Made by a program: the position numbers and the translations under genes | Notes under the pieces: model-generated | Databases searched by the model: none | What the model saw: the letters and a program-made list of their open reading frames with translations, nothing else | What the model was told of the DNA's origin: nothing | Assembly: GCF_014268805.2 (NCBI RefSeq) | Contig: NZ_JABWRF020000001.1 | Coordinates: 1,116,001 to 1,180,000, forward strand | Source of the DNA: Pseudomonas farsensis | Lineage (GTDB): Bacteria > Pseudomonadota > Gammaproteobacteria > Pseudomonadales > Pseudomonadaceae | Length of the DNA: 64,000 nucleotides | Direction of reading: 5' to 3' | In this document: positions 1-10,280 of the stretch, one piece after another | How the letters are laid out: each line of letters opens with the position of its first letter | Numbering within the stretch: the first letter of the stretch is position 1

Positions 1-1
1 A

Positions 2-304
2 AGCATGGCTGGCCACGGTGAAGTGCTGTTCTCGATGGCCAATGCGGTCAAGCCCGGGGTGTTCGACCTGGACGATATCGACCATTTCAGCACCCGCGCC
101 GTGAGCTTCTTCCTCGGTTTGCCAGGCCCGCGTCACCCCAAGCAGGCCTTCGACGTGATGGTCGCCGCCGCCCGCAAGCTCGCCCACGAGCTCAACGGTG
201 AGCTCAAGGACGACCAGCGCAGCGTGCTGACCGCGCAAACCATCGAGCACTACCGCCAGCGCATCGTCGAATTCGAACGCCGTGCCTTGACCCAGAAGCG
301 CTAA
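2..304 (+). CDS. zipA: Cell division protein ZipA, C-terminal end (partial)
   Basis: This is the 3' end of a gene entering from the left edge; about 100 residues are visible. The sequence fits the globular FtsZ-binding domain of ZipA, the inner-membrane protein that tethers FtsZ filaments to the membrane at the division site. Visible family features are [13 protein letters not shown], the [18 protein letters not shown] stretch and a final amphipathic helix. The N-terminal membrane anchor and the Pro/Gln-rich linker lie outside the window. The gene sits just upstream of ligA on the same strand, the usual pseudomonad order. Identity rests on recognising the domain and on this neighbourhood. Confidence 0.88.
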
Positions 305-332
305 AGGCCCATCGGGGCAAGTGCTGTTGAAG

Positions 333-357
333 ACTGGGGCCGCTTAGCGGCCCTAGT
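333..357 (+). terminator. Hairpin after zipA
   Basis: A GC-rich stem (GGGCCGC, loop TTA, GCGGCCC) is flanked by pairing ACT/AGT and followed by a short T-containing stretch. It may attenuate transcription between zipA and ligA. The weak T-tract makes full termination uncertain. Confidence 0.45.
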
Positions 358-415
358 CGTTTGTGTGACCCGGATGCTGGCCTTCAGGCTGCTCTATCTG
401 CTTTGCAAGAGATGA

Positions 416-2773
<2,358 letters not shown>

Positions 2774-2835
2774 GGGGTGGTCTTTCGAGGTGGGCGATGG
2801 CTGCCATATGTTCGCCGACAGTCCTTCAATGCCTA

Positions 2836-2871
2836 TGAGATCGAGCGCCGCGCGGGCGGCGCTCGATCTCA
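2836..2871. repeat. 16-bp perfect palindrome downstream of ligA
   Basis: The arms beginning TGAGATCGAGCGCCGC at 2836-2851 and ending at 2871 pair perfectly around a four-base GCGG loop. No T-run follows, so it resembles a dispersed extragenic palindrome more than a classical terminator. The rest of 2774-2980 shows no gene. Confidence 0.7.
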
Positions 2872-2981
2872 CAGGCGCTGAACCCCTCCCGGCGAACCCC
2901 TCTCAGCCCCCACACAACCCCCGACACCTCAATCCCTCACCACAAGTCATTGAGAAATGATGCTTTTTTCTTGATCAGAGG

Positions 2982-3009
2982 TTGTAACTTCGCTGTGGAG
3001 CGGTACAAT
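2982..3009 (+). promoter_or_regulatory. Sigma-70 promoter of ffs
   Basis: TTGTAA (2982-2987) and TACAAT (3004-3009) are separated by 16 bases. Transcription would begin near 3016, giving a short leader with a CTCGT/ACGAG hairpin that would have to be removed before the mature 4.5S RNA. Confidence 0.65.
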
Positions 3010-3041
3010 GGCGCGGCTCGTTACCTGACGAGCTGCGTTAT

Positions 3042-3151
3042 GGTGGCCCCATCGGTCCCCCCGCATTGATTACCCGTTTACCTGGTCAGGCCCGGAAGGG
3101 AGCAGCCAAGGCGGGGACATTGAGTGCCGGGGTGTGGCTGGTGGGGCCGCC
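3042..3151 (+). ncRNA. ffs: Signal recognition particle 4.5S RNA
   Basis: The diagnostic SRP core GGTCAGGCCCGGAAGGGAGC followed by AGCCAAGG is present at 3084-3110. This is the apical hairpin and internal loops that bind Ffh. The flanks pair into the long terminal helix: GGTGGCCCC near 3042 pairs with GGGGCCGCC near 3142-3150. It is the bacterial small type without an Alu domain. With Ffh it targets membrane proteins to SecYEG. Exact mature ends are inferred from the helix and could differ by several bases. Confidence 0.93.
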
Positions 3152-3387
3152 TCCATTTCAGGCCCAGCAAAATCCCCGCAATACCCTTCCCGCACCACCT
3201 CCCTCGCTTCACCCATACCGCACCCAGCACAGCAAATGCCAGCTCCATCGCACCTCGCCAATCCGCCTCTGGACAACTCAAAAGCGCCTTGCTAGTTTGC
3301 CCTCCGCCACATGTTTCAGAATATGACTGTGGCAGTTAGATGATATTAATGTGATATCACTTCGCTCACTGACAAGGATGTACTGCA

Positions 3388-4434
3388 ATGAAAAGCCTGC
3401 AAGGTTTGCCCAGTCTTATCACGGCTTCGGTAGGGTCTCCAGGCAAGGCGCGCAACTTGCCCGCCGATGTTCAATGCATTCAGTACCTGTTCAACTTGAT
3501 CATTCCACGGCCCGGCCTGCCTTTGCCTGAAGATGGCCGCTGCGACCCGCAGTTGGTGAAGTGCATCAGCCAATACCAGTTCCGGCAGCTCAAATATGCG
3601 CACCCCGACGGCGTGGTCGACCCCGGTGGGCGCACGTTCAACAGCCTGATCGAAGAGGCCATTCGCGTGCCGGTCAAGCAGCACCCGACGCTGCGCCTGC
3701 CGACCTTCTTCAACGCCTTCAACAACAAAGGCCCGGACATGGTTCAGGCCACGGTCAACAACTACCTGGCGCGGGCGCGGGCGGTCATCGAGGCCGAGCG
3801 GCGCAACCGCCAGATGGTGCTGCAGTCTACCTGTGACGGCGGCATGACCCTGACCGACGCCGATTACCAGTACGCCGCCACCCAGCTGGGCAATGGTATT
3901 TCGGCCAACCTGATCAAGGCTTTCGCCCAGGTTGAGTCGGGCGGTAAATCCGGCTTCGGGCCGGCGCGCCTGCCGATGATTGCCTTCGAAGGGCACTGGT
4001 TCCAGCGCTATACCAAGCACAAGTACGACGTGACTCATCCGTTGCTGTCGTACAAGTACAAGAAGAAAGCCGGCCCACAGTGGCAGATCAACAACAAGGA
4101 CCAGGACAAAGCCTGGGAAACTATGGCCACTGCCTTTGCCCTGGACCAGCAAGCGGCGTTGCAGTCGGCGTCCTGGGGTATGTTCCAGGTTATGGGTTTC
4201 AACTATGCCAATTGCGGTTACAAGAACGTCTTCGAGTTCGTCGCAGCACTGAAACTCAATGCCAGCGAGCAGTTGAAAGCCTTCCTCAACTATTGCAAGA
4301 AGAACCCAGGCTTTATCACGGCGGCCAAGAACAAGGACTATGCCGGGATGGCCAGCAGTTACAACGGCGATGACTACGGCAACTACGACGTGCTCATCAA
4401 GCAGGCCTACGAAGCACTGGAAAGGAAGCGATAA
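3388..4434 (+). CDS. N-acetylmuramidase-family peptidoglycan hydrolase with N-terminal PG-binding-like region
   Basis: The product has 348 residues and no signal peptide or membrane segment. Residues about 25-85 resemble a peptidoglycan-binding helical domain (NLPADVQCIQYLFNLI, then DGRCDP...GVVDPGGRT). Residues about 155-345 fit the N-acetylmuramidase (DUF3380) family, with the likely catalytic Glu183 in AFAQVESGGKSG and the conserved LPMIAFEGHWF and SWGMFQVMG stretches. Such enzymes cut glycan strands and occur as phage endolysins and as secreted antibacterial effectors. No holin, spanin or phage structural gene is nearby. An exported protein gene begins two bases after the stop. I infer an effector-like role, with moderate doubt; an orphan endolysin is the alternative. 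Confidence 0.8.
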   Translation: MKSLQGLPSLITASVGSPGKARNLPADVQCIQYLFNLIIPRPGLPLPEDGRCDPQLVKCISQYQFRQLKYAHPDGVVDPGGRTFNSLIEEAIRVPVKQHPTLRLPTFFNAFNNKGPDMVQATVNNYLARARAVIEAERRNRQMVLQSTCDGGMTLTDADYQYAATQLGNGISANLIKAFAQVESGGKSGFGPARLPMIAFEGHWFQRYTKHKYDVTHPLLSYKYKKKAGPQWQINNKDQDKAWETMATAFALDQQAALQSASWGMFQVMGFNYANCGYKNVFEFVAALKLNASEQLKAFLNYCKKNPGFITAAKNKDYAGMASSYNGDDYGNYDVLIKQAYEALERKR

Positions 4435-4435
4435 C

Positions 4436-5050
4436 ATGGCAACAACCATTCGTGCAGCAGGGTTTGCGTTTGCGGCGTTGGTGCAGGCCTTCGCGGCCCC
4501 GTCGTTTGCGGCCAATTTAGAGGCGGGGCGCTACGATGCGCTGATGCTGGCGGTCACGCCGGACCACCAGGTCGAAGGCTACTACCTCGAAGAACTGGGC
4601 GAGGGCGTCAGCCGGCGCTGCACCTTTTATCTGCAAGGCCAGGTCACCGATGGCAAGCCTGCGCCGATCACTACCTGGCGCAAGCAGGCGTTTGCCGGCA
4701 CCCTCGCGGCATCTGACTACGGCGTAGTGCTGACGGTGGCGCAGGGGCGTGATCACCCAGGCTGCATGAGTGTGATGGCGCCGCAGATCACCAGCGGCCT
4801 TGAGCTTGGGCGGATTGAAAGCAAACCGTGGATTGGCCTGGTCAGCGTGTCTGCCGACAAGGCTTACTTGCAGAAGAGTGCAGGCGCCAAGGCGACCAAG
4901 CGCCCGTACATCGTCAAAAATGACGTGGTCGGGGTGCTGGCCTACAAGGATGGCTGGGCGCGGGTCGAGTACGTCAACGCTGATGACCGCTCGTTCACCG
5001 GCTGGATTCGCCAGGACCAGTACAGCCGCCTGACCCCGCCCAAGCACTGA
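4436..5050 (+). CDS. Exported protein with C-terminal SH3-like region (candidate immunity partner)
   Basis: The product has 204 residues. A Sec signal peptide (ATTIRAAGFAFAALVQAFAAPSFAA) is followed by a two-part mature protein. The C-terminal 45 residues (RPYIVKNDVVGVLAYKDGWARVEYV...GWIRQDQYSRL) look like a bacterial SH3-type fold. The ATG at 4436 is chosen because it creates a proper signal peptide and lies two bases after the muramidase stop; an in-frame codon at 4340 would fall deep inside that gene. The arrangement of a leaderless lytic enzyme followed by a periplasmic protein is typical of effector/immunity pairs. That role is inference, and I do not recognise the N-terminal domain. Confidence 0.75.
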   Translation: MATTIRAAGFAFAALVQAFAAPSFAANLEAGRYDALMLAVTPDHQVEGYYLEELGEGVSRRCTFYLQGQVTDGKPAPITTWRKQAFAGTLAASDYGVVLTVAQGRDHPGCMSVMAPQITSGLELGRIESKPWIGLVSVSADKAYLQKSAGAKATKRPYIVKNDVVGVLAYKDGWARVEYVNADDRSFTGWIRQDQYSRLTPPKH

Positions 5051-5062
5051 CGCTTTTGGTTG

Positions 5063-5208
5063 TGTAGGAGCGTCCGCTCCTACATCGACCGCACCCAGAC
5101 GCGATGGTGATGCCAGGTGCGGGCTTTGTGGGAGATCACCCAGCCCTTCCGGGCTGCGCTGTCGCGCAGAGAACTGGGCACCGTGGGAGCGGGCTTGCCC
5201 CGCGATGG
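5063..5208. repeat. Extragenic palindromic repeats (REP-type)
   Basis: TGTAGGAGC-GTCC-GCTCCTACA (5063-5084) is a 9-bp stem. A second unit beginning CGTGGGAGCGGGCTTG spans 5182-5208 and is shared, inverted, with the repeat at 46183. No coding potential is evident between 5051 and 5334. Confidence 0.7.
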
Positions 5209-5334
5209 CCTTCAACCCGCATTCGTACACCACGCGCCGCCACTGCCTGCACCTTCCCGGGGTTTTATTTCCAGCACAATCGCCGCTGGCGCCTTATCAT
5301 GCACCTCCGTGCGTTCGGCCAGGAGACAGCGATC

Positions 5335-5727
5335 GTGGAACACGTCGACGACCTTACCCGTCAAAAAATCCGTGAGTGGCAAATGCGCCGCCTGGAAATC
5401 AAGGACCAGATGGCCAACCACCCCGAGCAGGTGCTGGCCCTGTCCCGCGTGCTCGACCAGATGGAAGAAGAACACGAACGGATTCTTGCCCAGGCAACGC
5501 CGCAGCCTGCGGCCCTGCCCGCTGCAGCGGCGTTCGAGTTGCAGTTGAGCGTGTCGGCCGCCAGCCGGCGCGACCTGCGCAAACTGCTGGAACTGGCCCT
5601 GCACGAACTCGACGGGGCGCTGGACGCACCCCAGGCCCATGCCAGCCACCCCGGTGGCATGGCCGGCTCGCTCGGCGCCTATCGCTTCGAGCTGACCGTG
5701 GGCGATGTGCCCGCCAACGCTCATTAA
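5335..5727 (+). CDS. Small charged helical protein of unknown function
   Basis: The product has 130 residues. The N-terminal 55 residues (VDDLTRQKIREWQMRRLEIKDQ and the following MANHPEQVLALSRVLDQMEE) are strongly helical and charged. A Pro/Ala linker follows, then a second domain of about 75 residues. No signal peptide or membrane segment is seen. The GTG start at 5335 is chosen because AGGAGA lies eight bases upstream; an ATG at 5299 is possible but lacks a good site. It lies 21 bases before the helicase gene on the same strand and is probably co-transcribed. I do not recognise the family. Confidence 0.6.
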   Translation: MEHVDDLTRQKIREWQMRRLEIKDQMANHPEQVLALSRVLDQMEEEHERILAQATPQPAALPAAAAFELQLSVSAASRRDLRKLLELALHELDGALDAPQAHASHPGGMAGSLGAYRFELTVGDVPANAH

Positions 5728-5748
5728 CCCCCTGTATTTCGAGCGCCC

Positions 5749-7692
5749 ATGCAGCCTGAACACTTCGACTTTGCCCGCCCGGTGTACCTGCCCATCACCC
5801 CCGAACTGTGCCAAGGGTTGCTGCAGGCAGAAGGCGCGCCGCCGCTCGAAACCCTGAGCCAGGCACAGTTGGCAGCGCTGCTGGTGATCCAGAGCCTTGC
5901 CCAGAGCCAAGGCCCGGTGGACGCACGGGGTGCAGAGAAGGTGCTCGGCAAGCTGCTGGCCTGGGCCATCGATGGGCCGCATTCGCCGGATGTGGGGCTG
6001 TTGTCCGAAGCGCGGCGGCTGTTCGATGCGCGCAAGTTGTACTTTGGCCTTGAGGTGATCAAGGGCTCCAAGCTGCGCCTGCTGGATGCCGAAGCGCTGG
6101 AGGCGGGCGATTACCTGCTGCCCGACGGCAAGTGGGACTTCGATTACCGCATTCGCCGCCAGCAAGGCGGCAGCCCTTTCAGCCAGCAGGTGACCACAGG
6201 TTTTGACAAGGAACGCTGGCTCACCGTCGAGCAGGACAAACTGCTCAAGGTGATCCGCGCCGACCTGGATGAAGACATCCATGTGCAGGGCTATGCCGGT
6301 ATCGGCAAAAGCTACCTGCTCGGCGCATTGATGGATTGCTTGCCGCGCGGGCGGGTGCTGGCGCTGGCACGCACCCCGGCCAAGCTCGGCGCATTGCGCC
6401 AACGCATGGGCCTGGACCCGCAGGCCAAGGTCGGCATGACCTTCGGCCAGTTCGCTGCGGCCTTGCTGAAAAATGCCCGCCCGGCCAATACCCGGGCGCC
6501 GCAGCCCGGTAAGCGCCGGGTAGCCGAAGAACTGGGCATCCATGGCGTGCTGCAGTACGACGCCGAGCACGCGCTGGATATCTGCCTTGAAGTGCTGCAA
6601 AGCTACTGCCTGAGCCGCGACTACAGTTTGTCCAGCCAGCACCTGCCATTCTTTCGCAAGGCCCTGAGCGCGGTGGATGCACAGGCGCTGCTCGAATATG
6701 CCAGCCGGCTGTGGCGCTACCTTGAAAGCAACCCAGCGTGGGCCTCGCAGACCGGTTTCGAGGCGCTGCTGCTGATCAAGCGCGCCAGCCTTGGCGGTTG
6801 CAGCGTACCCGGCCGTTACAGCCATGTGATCATCGATGAAAGCCAGGACGTCCCGGCGCCGCTGCTGCAGATCATCGAGCGCGGCCGCCAGGTGCTGATC
6901 ACCCTGGGCGACGAATACCAGAAAGCCACCGGCGAGGTGGTGCGGCGCGGGCGCCAGGTGCGGCACAAGGACATGGCTTTCGCGGTACGCTCGGGGCCGC
7001 AGGTCGAGCGCCTGATCAACCCGCTGATCGGCATGCATTCGCGTAAGTCCAAGGTGCCATTCGAGGCCGCGCGCAGCGTGGATGTGGGCATCGAGCATTA
7101 CCCCGAGGGTTTTGTGCCGCCCGAAGGCTGCGTGGTGCTCAGCGCCTCGCGCTGGGACACCATGCGCTGGGCGATGGAGCTGGCCGGGCGCAACTGCTTG
7201 CTGACGTTCCCCGACTGGCCCGACATGCGGCGTTTCATGGCCAGCGCTGTGGGGCTGTTCCGCGCAGCCTTCCATGGTGGCGGGCAAGATGGCGCCGATA
7301 TCCATCCGTACTTTGCCCACCTGCCCGACTGGCAGCAGGTGCGTGATGCCGAGCGTTTCGATGAATCGTTCCTGTGGGTCGAGGCGCGGCTGCAAACCGG
7401 CTTCAAGATGGCCGACCTCACCGGCCTGGATGCGCGGGTCAGTGCGCAGCCCGCAAGCCTGCTGCTGATGATGGCGCAAGACGCCGGTGGCCTTGAATTC
7501 AACCAGGTGCTGCTCACGCCCGAACTGATGAGTACCCAGCCGTTTCGCGATGCCTACGCGTTCGATGAGCGCATTTGCGCGGTGTACATCGCGCTGTCAC
7601 GGGCGCGCCGGCAGCTGTATCTGCCGTACGATGTGCAGGAATGGATCGATTATCACAAGGGCCAGAAATTCCGCGAACTGCACGGCTACTGA
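5749..7692 (+). CDS. UvrD-like superfamily 1 ATPase/helicase-type protein
   Basis: The product has 647 residues. The ATPase core holds a Walker A motif GYAGIGKS at 181-188, a Walker B VIIDESQD at 360-367, a motif III-like ITLGDEYQKA region just after, and a C-terminal motif VI-like stretch YIALSRARRQLYLP. These fit the UvrD/Rep/RecB ATPase family. The N-terminal 150 residues are unlike standard UvrD and are probably a lineage-specific domain, and the protein is shorter than UvrD or Rep. The function is likely nucleic-acid dependent ATP hydrolysis. Whether it is a true helicase, a repair factor or part of a defence module cannot be settled by reading. It follows the small helical gene at 5335. 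Confidence 0.8.
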   Translation: MQPEHFDFARPVYLPITPELCQGLLQAEGAPPLETLSQAQLAALLVIQSLAQSQGPVDARGAEKVLGKLLAWAIDGPHSPDVGLLSEARRLFDARKLYFGLEVIKGSKLRLLDAEALEAGDYLLPDGKWDFDYRIRRQQGGSPFSQQVTTGFDKERWLTVEQDKLLKVIRADLDEDIHVQGYAGIGKSYLLGALMDCLPRGRVLALARTPAKLGALRQRMGLDPQAKVGMTFGQFAAALLKNARPANTRAPQPGKRRVAEELGIHGVLQYDAEHALDICLEVLQSYCLSRDYSLSSQHLPFFRKALSAVDAQALLEYASRLWRYLESNPAWASQTGFEALLLIKRASLGGCSVPGRYSHVIIDESQDVPAPLLQIIERGRQVLITLGDEYQKATGEVVRRGRQVRHKDMAFAVRSGPQVERLINPLIGMHSRKSKVPFEAARSVDVGIEHYPEGFVPPEGCVVLSASRWDTMRWAMELAGRNCLLTFPDWPDMRRFMASAVGLFRAAFHGGGQDGADIHPYFAHLPDWQQVRDAERFDESFLWVEARLQTGFKMADLTGLDARVSAQPASLLLMMAQDAGGLEFNQVLLTPELMSTQPFRDAYAFDERICAVYIALSRARRQLYLPYDVQEWIDYHKGQKFRELHGY

Positions 7693-7781
7693 TCGGCCTG
7701 CGCAGCGCGGCAACGGTGCATAATCCTCCCTTAATGGCTGTGTTGTGCAATGCCGGCTTGCCCACCCGAGGAGACCACCCC

Positions 7782-8465
7782 ATGCACGTTCTGCTCTGCG
7801 AGGATGACGACCTGATCGCCAGCGGCATTTGTGCAGGGCTTGGCGCCCAGGGCCTGACCGTCGACCGCGTGGCCAGCGCCTCGCAGGCCCGGCAGATGCT
7901 GCAGACCGCGCAGTTCGACGTGATGATCCTCGACCTTGGCCTGCCGGATGAAGACGGCCTGAAGCTGCTGCGCCGCCTGCGCCAGCAGGGCGAAACCTTG
8001 CCGGTGCTGGTGCTCACCGCCCGCGATGCGATCACCGACCGTGTCGACGGCCTGCAAGCCGGCGCCGATGACTACCTGCTCAAGCCCTTCGACCTGCGTG
8101 AACTGGCCGCACGCCTGCACACCTTGCTGCGCCGGGCCGCTGGCCGGGCCGTCAACCTTGTCGAGCACGGCGCGCTGGTGTACGACCCCAGCAGTTGCGC
8201 GGCAACGCTGGCCGGACAACCGGTCGACCTGTCGCGCCGCGAACAGGCGCTGTTGCAGGCATTGCTGCAGAACCCTGGCCGGGTGCTGTCCAGCGACCAG
8301 CTCAAGGACTGTGTCTATGGCTTTAGCGATGAGGTCGAAAGCAACGCCCTGAACGTGCATATCCACCACCTGCGGCGCAAGCTCGGCAATGGCATCGTCG
8401 AGACGGTGCGCGGGCTGGGTTACCGCCTGGGGCCGGCACAGGCGCCAGAGGGGCCGACGTCATGA
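7782..8465 (+). CDS. OmpR/PhoB-family response regulator
   Basis: The product has 227 residues. The receiver domain has the acidic pocket CEDDD and phospho-acceptor D51 in FDVMILDLGLP, with T (LVLTARD) and K (YLLKPFD) in place. The C-terminal winged helix (about 130-220; LSRREQALLQALLQNPGRVLS and HIHHLRRKL) binds DNA. The ATG at 7782 follows GAGGAGA. The stop overlaps the start of the kinase gene by four bases (ATGA), so the pair is translationally coupled. It is closest in feel to QseB/PmrA-type regulators; the target genes and signal are not visible. Confidence 0.92.
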   Translation: MHVLLCEDDDLIASGICAGLGAQGLTVDRVASASQARQMLQTAQFDVMILDLGLPDEDGLKLLRRLRQQGETLPVLVLTARDAITDRVDGLQAGADDYLLKPFDLRELAARLHTLLRRAAGRAVNLVEHGALVYDPSSCAATLAGQPVDLSRREQALLQALLQNPGRVLSSDQLKDCVYGFSDEVESNALNVHIHHLRRKLGNGIVETVRGLGYRLGPAQAPEGPTS

Positions 8466-9793
8466 GCTTGCGGGTACGTCTTTCGCTGATTCTGGGCAGC
8501 GCATTCATCGTCATCTGGGCGTTGGCGGCGGCGTGGATGCTGCGCGACCTGCGCCAGCAGATGATGTTCTCCCTCGACCAGCGGCTAGTGGCGTCGGCGC
8601 GCATGGTGGCGGGGTTGATCGACCAATTGCCGCAACCGTTGGCGGCCAAGGGCGAGGACGCACACTTTGCTGCCGACCAGCTCAGCGTGCCGGACGGCAT
8701 GGCCTGTCAGGTCAGCTCGTTGCGTGGTGAAATCCTGGCCAGCAACCACAAGCACGACGGCGCCATGGACGATCAGCGCAGCGGTTTCCGCGACCAGACC
8801 ATCGACGGCGCCTCGTGGCGCACCTTCACCTACAGCCATGGCGATGTACGTATTACCACCGCCGACCGGCATATGGAACGCGAGGCGCTGAACCAGTCGA
8901 TTCTGCTGGCAGCCTCTGCGCCGGTATTGATGGCGCTGCTCGGTAGTTTGGGGCTGTTGTGGATCGGCCTGGGCAAAGGCCTGGCGCCGTTGAACCGCAT
9001 GCGCGATGCCCTGCGCAAGCGCCGCGCCGACAGTGTCGAGCCGTTGCAGGTGGGGCGCCTGCCCAGCGAGCTGCAGCCGTTGCTCGATACCCAGAACCAG
9101 CTGTTTCTGCGGATTGCCCAGACCATCGAGCGCGAGCGCCGGCTGACCGACGATGCGGCGCACGAACTGCGCAGCCCGCTGACCGCGATCAAGACCCACC
9201 TGCAGGTGGCGCGAATGACCGATGGCGCCGTGCGAGAGCAGGCCCTGGAGCATGCCGAGCAGGGTACTGATCGTATGCACCGCACCCTGGAACAACTGCT
9301 GATGCTGGCCCGCGTCGAAGGCAGCCTGTCGTTCGATGACGGCGTGCAATGCAGTGCCGAGCAGGTGGCGTTGCAGGCCATCGAGGATGCTGGTGGCGGC
9401 GACAACCGGCGCATTCTGCTGCACCTGCCGGATGAGGCGGCCAAGGTGTACCTCGGCATGCCCGCGCCGCTGGCGGTGGCGGCCTTGCGCAACCTGCTGG
9501 ACAACGCCTTGCGCCATGGCGGCGATGCGGCGGTCGAGCTGGATGTGCAGGCGGCGGACGGGCAGGTGGACTTTGTCGTGCGTGACCATGGGCCCGGCAT
9601 TCCCCAGGCCGACCTTGCGCACCTGACCGAGCGGTTCTGGCGCAATAGCCAGAGCGGTGGCTGCGGCCTGGGGCTGGCGATTGTCCAGGCCATCGTCCAG
9701 CGCTGCGCCGGGAGCTTGCGTTTCGACAGCCAGGCCGATGGCTTGCGTGTGAGCCTGCAGGTGCCAGCGCGCGTGGCCGCTTCAGGGCTCTGA
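8462..9793 (+). CDS. Two-component sensor histidine kinase
   Basis: The product is a 443-residue inner-membrane kinase. TM1 is at about 8-28, then a periplasmic sensor of about 115 residues, TM2 at about 150-172, and a short linker. The dimerisation box has H234 in DDAAHELRSPLTAIKTH. The ATPase domain has the N box (LRNLLDNALRHGG), the G1 box (VRDHGPGIP) and the G2 box (GGCGLGLAIV). It partners the response regulator encoded just upstream with a four-base overlap. The periplasmic domain resembles QseC-like sensors only loosely, so the ligand is unknown. Confidence 0.92.
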   Translation: MSLRVRLSLILGSAFIVIWALAAAWMLRDLRQQMMFSLDQRLVASARMVAGLIDQLPQPLAAKGEDAHFAADQLSVPDGMACQVSSLRGEILASNHKHDGAMDDQRSGFRDQTIDGASWRTFTYSHGDVRITTADRHMEREALNQSILLAASAPVLMALLGSLGLLWIGLGKGLAPLNRMRDALRKRRADSVEPLQVGRLPSELQPLLDTQNQLFLRIAQTIERERRLTDDAAHELRSPLTAIKTHLQVARMTDGAVREQALEHAEQGTDRMHRTLEQLLMLARVEGSLSFDDGVQCSAEQVALQAIEDAGGGDNRRILLHLPDEAAKVYLGMPAPLAVAALRNLLDNALRHGGDAAVELDVQAADGQVDFVVRDHGPGIPQADLAHLTERFWRNSQSGGCGLGLAIVQAIVQRCAGSLRFDSQADGLRVSLQVPARVAASGL

Positions 9794-9806
9794 GCAGGCC
9801 TGTTCC

Positions 9807-10126
9807 GGCCACATCGCAGGCTGTCGCCAGCTCCCACAGGGATCCGGGCCAGACTCGGATATTGCGGCGATGCGTGGTCTTTGTGGGAGATTCTATGGTT
9901 TGGTACAAGCCTGTTCCCGCCAGATATATCTCCTTGTGGCGAGCGGGCTTGCCCCGCGTTGGGCTGCGCAGCAGGCCCTTGGGTTTTCAGGGCTGCTGCG
10001 CAGCCCAACGCGGGACAAGCCCGCTCGCCACAACTGTCTACCATTTCCCACAGGGTTGGGTCCAACCAGCAAGGTTGCGGTTGAACATGGCCTCTGTGGG
10101 AGCTGGCGACAGCCTGCGATGAGGCC
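9807..10126. repeat. Composite palindromic element, copy A
   Basis: This 320-bp non-coding element has 33-bp terminal inverted repeats (9807-9839 and 10094-10126) that differ at one position. Inside is a second palindrome with 41-bp arms (9934-9974 and 9993-10033, one mismatch; the right arm begins CTGCTGCGCAGCCC). Between the outer and inner repeats lie unique modules also found in copies B and C. It separates the kinase gene from the pvdH promoter. Open frames through it are side effects of the repeat. Confidence 0.9.
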
Positions 10127-10174
10127 TCAGCGGGCTTGCACCGGGTTCACACCAAACAAATCCTCCCCATGCGC

Positions 10175-10198
10175 TAAATCCGCAGCTCGCCCAAGCGT
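10175..10198 (+). promoter_or_regulatory. PvdS-type iron-starvation promoter of pvdH
   Basis: TAAAT (10175-10179), exactly 16 bases, then CGT (10196-10198): a perfect match to the box recognised by PvdS-type ECF sigma factors. The pvdH start lies about 83 bases further on. Confidence 0.85.
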
Positions 10199-10280
10199 TT
10201 TCCAAGCACTAACAACCCGACACACATCCAGTTACAGGAGGCGTGACGGGTACATTCGCTTGCTTGCGAGGGTACGTACG

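Noticed and set aside
2836..2871. Intrinsic terminator of ligA
   Set aside because: The stem is strong but no T-run follows; it fits a dispersed palindrome better.
3066..3339. Short frames over the 3.1-3.3 kb region
   Set aside because: The region encodes the 4.5S RNA and its downstream flank; frames overlap on both strands with no ribosome sites.
3388..4434. Prophage remnant
   Set aside because: Only one lysis-type gene is present; there is no integrase, capsid, tail or holin gene and no attachment-site repeat.
5212..7479. Long open frame (755 codons) antisense to the helicase gene
   Set aside because: It mirrors the codon structure of the opposite-strand gene in GC-rich DNA, has no ribosome site and resembles no known family.
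9870..10280. N-terminal extension of pvdH back to 9870
   Set aside because: It would translate the palindromic element and the PvdS promoter box; the ATG at 10281 gives the normal family length.
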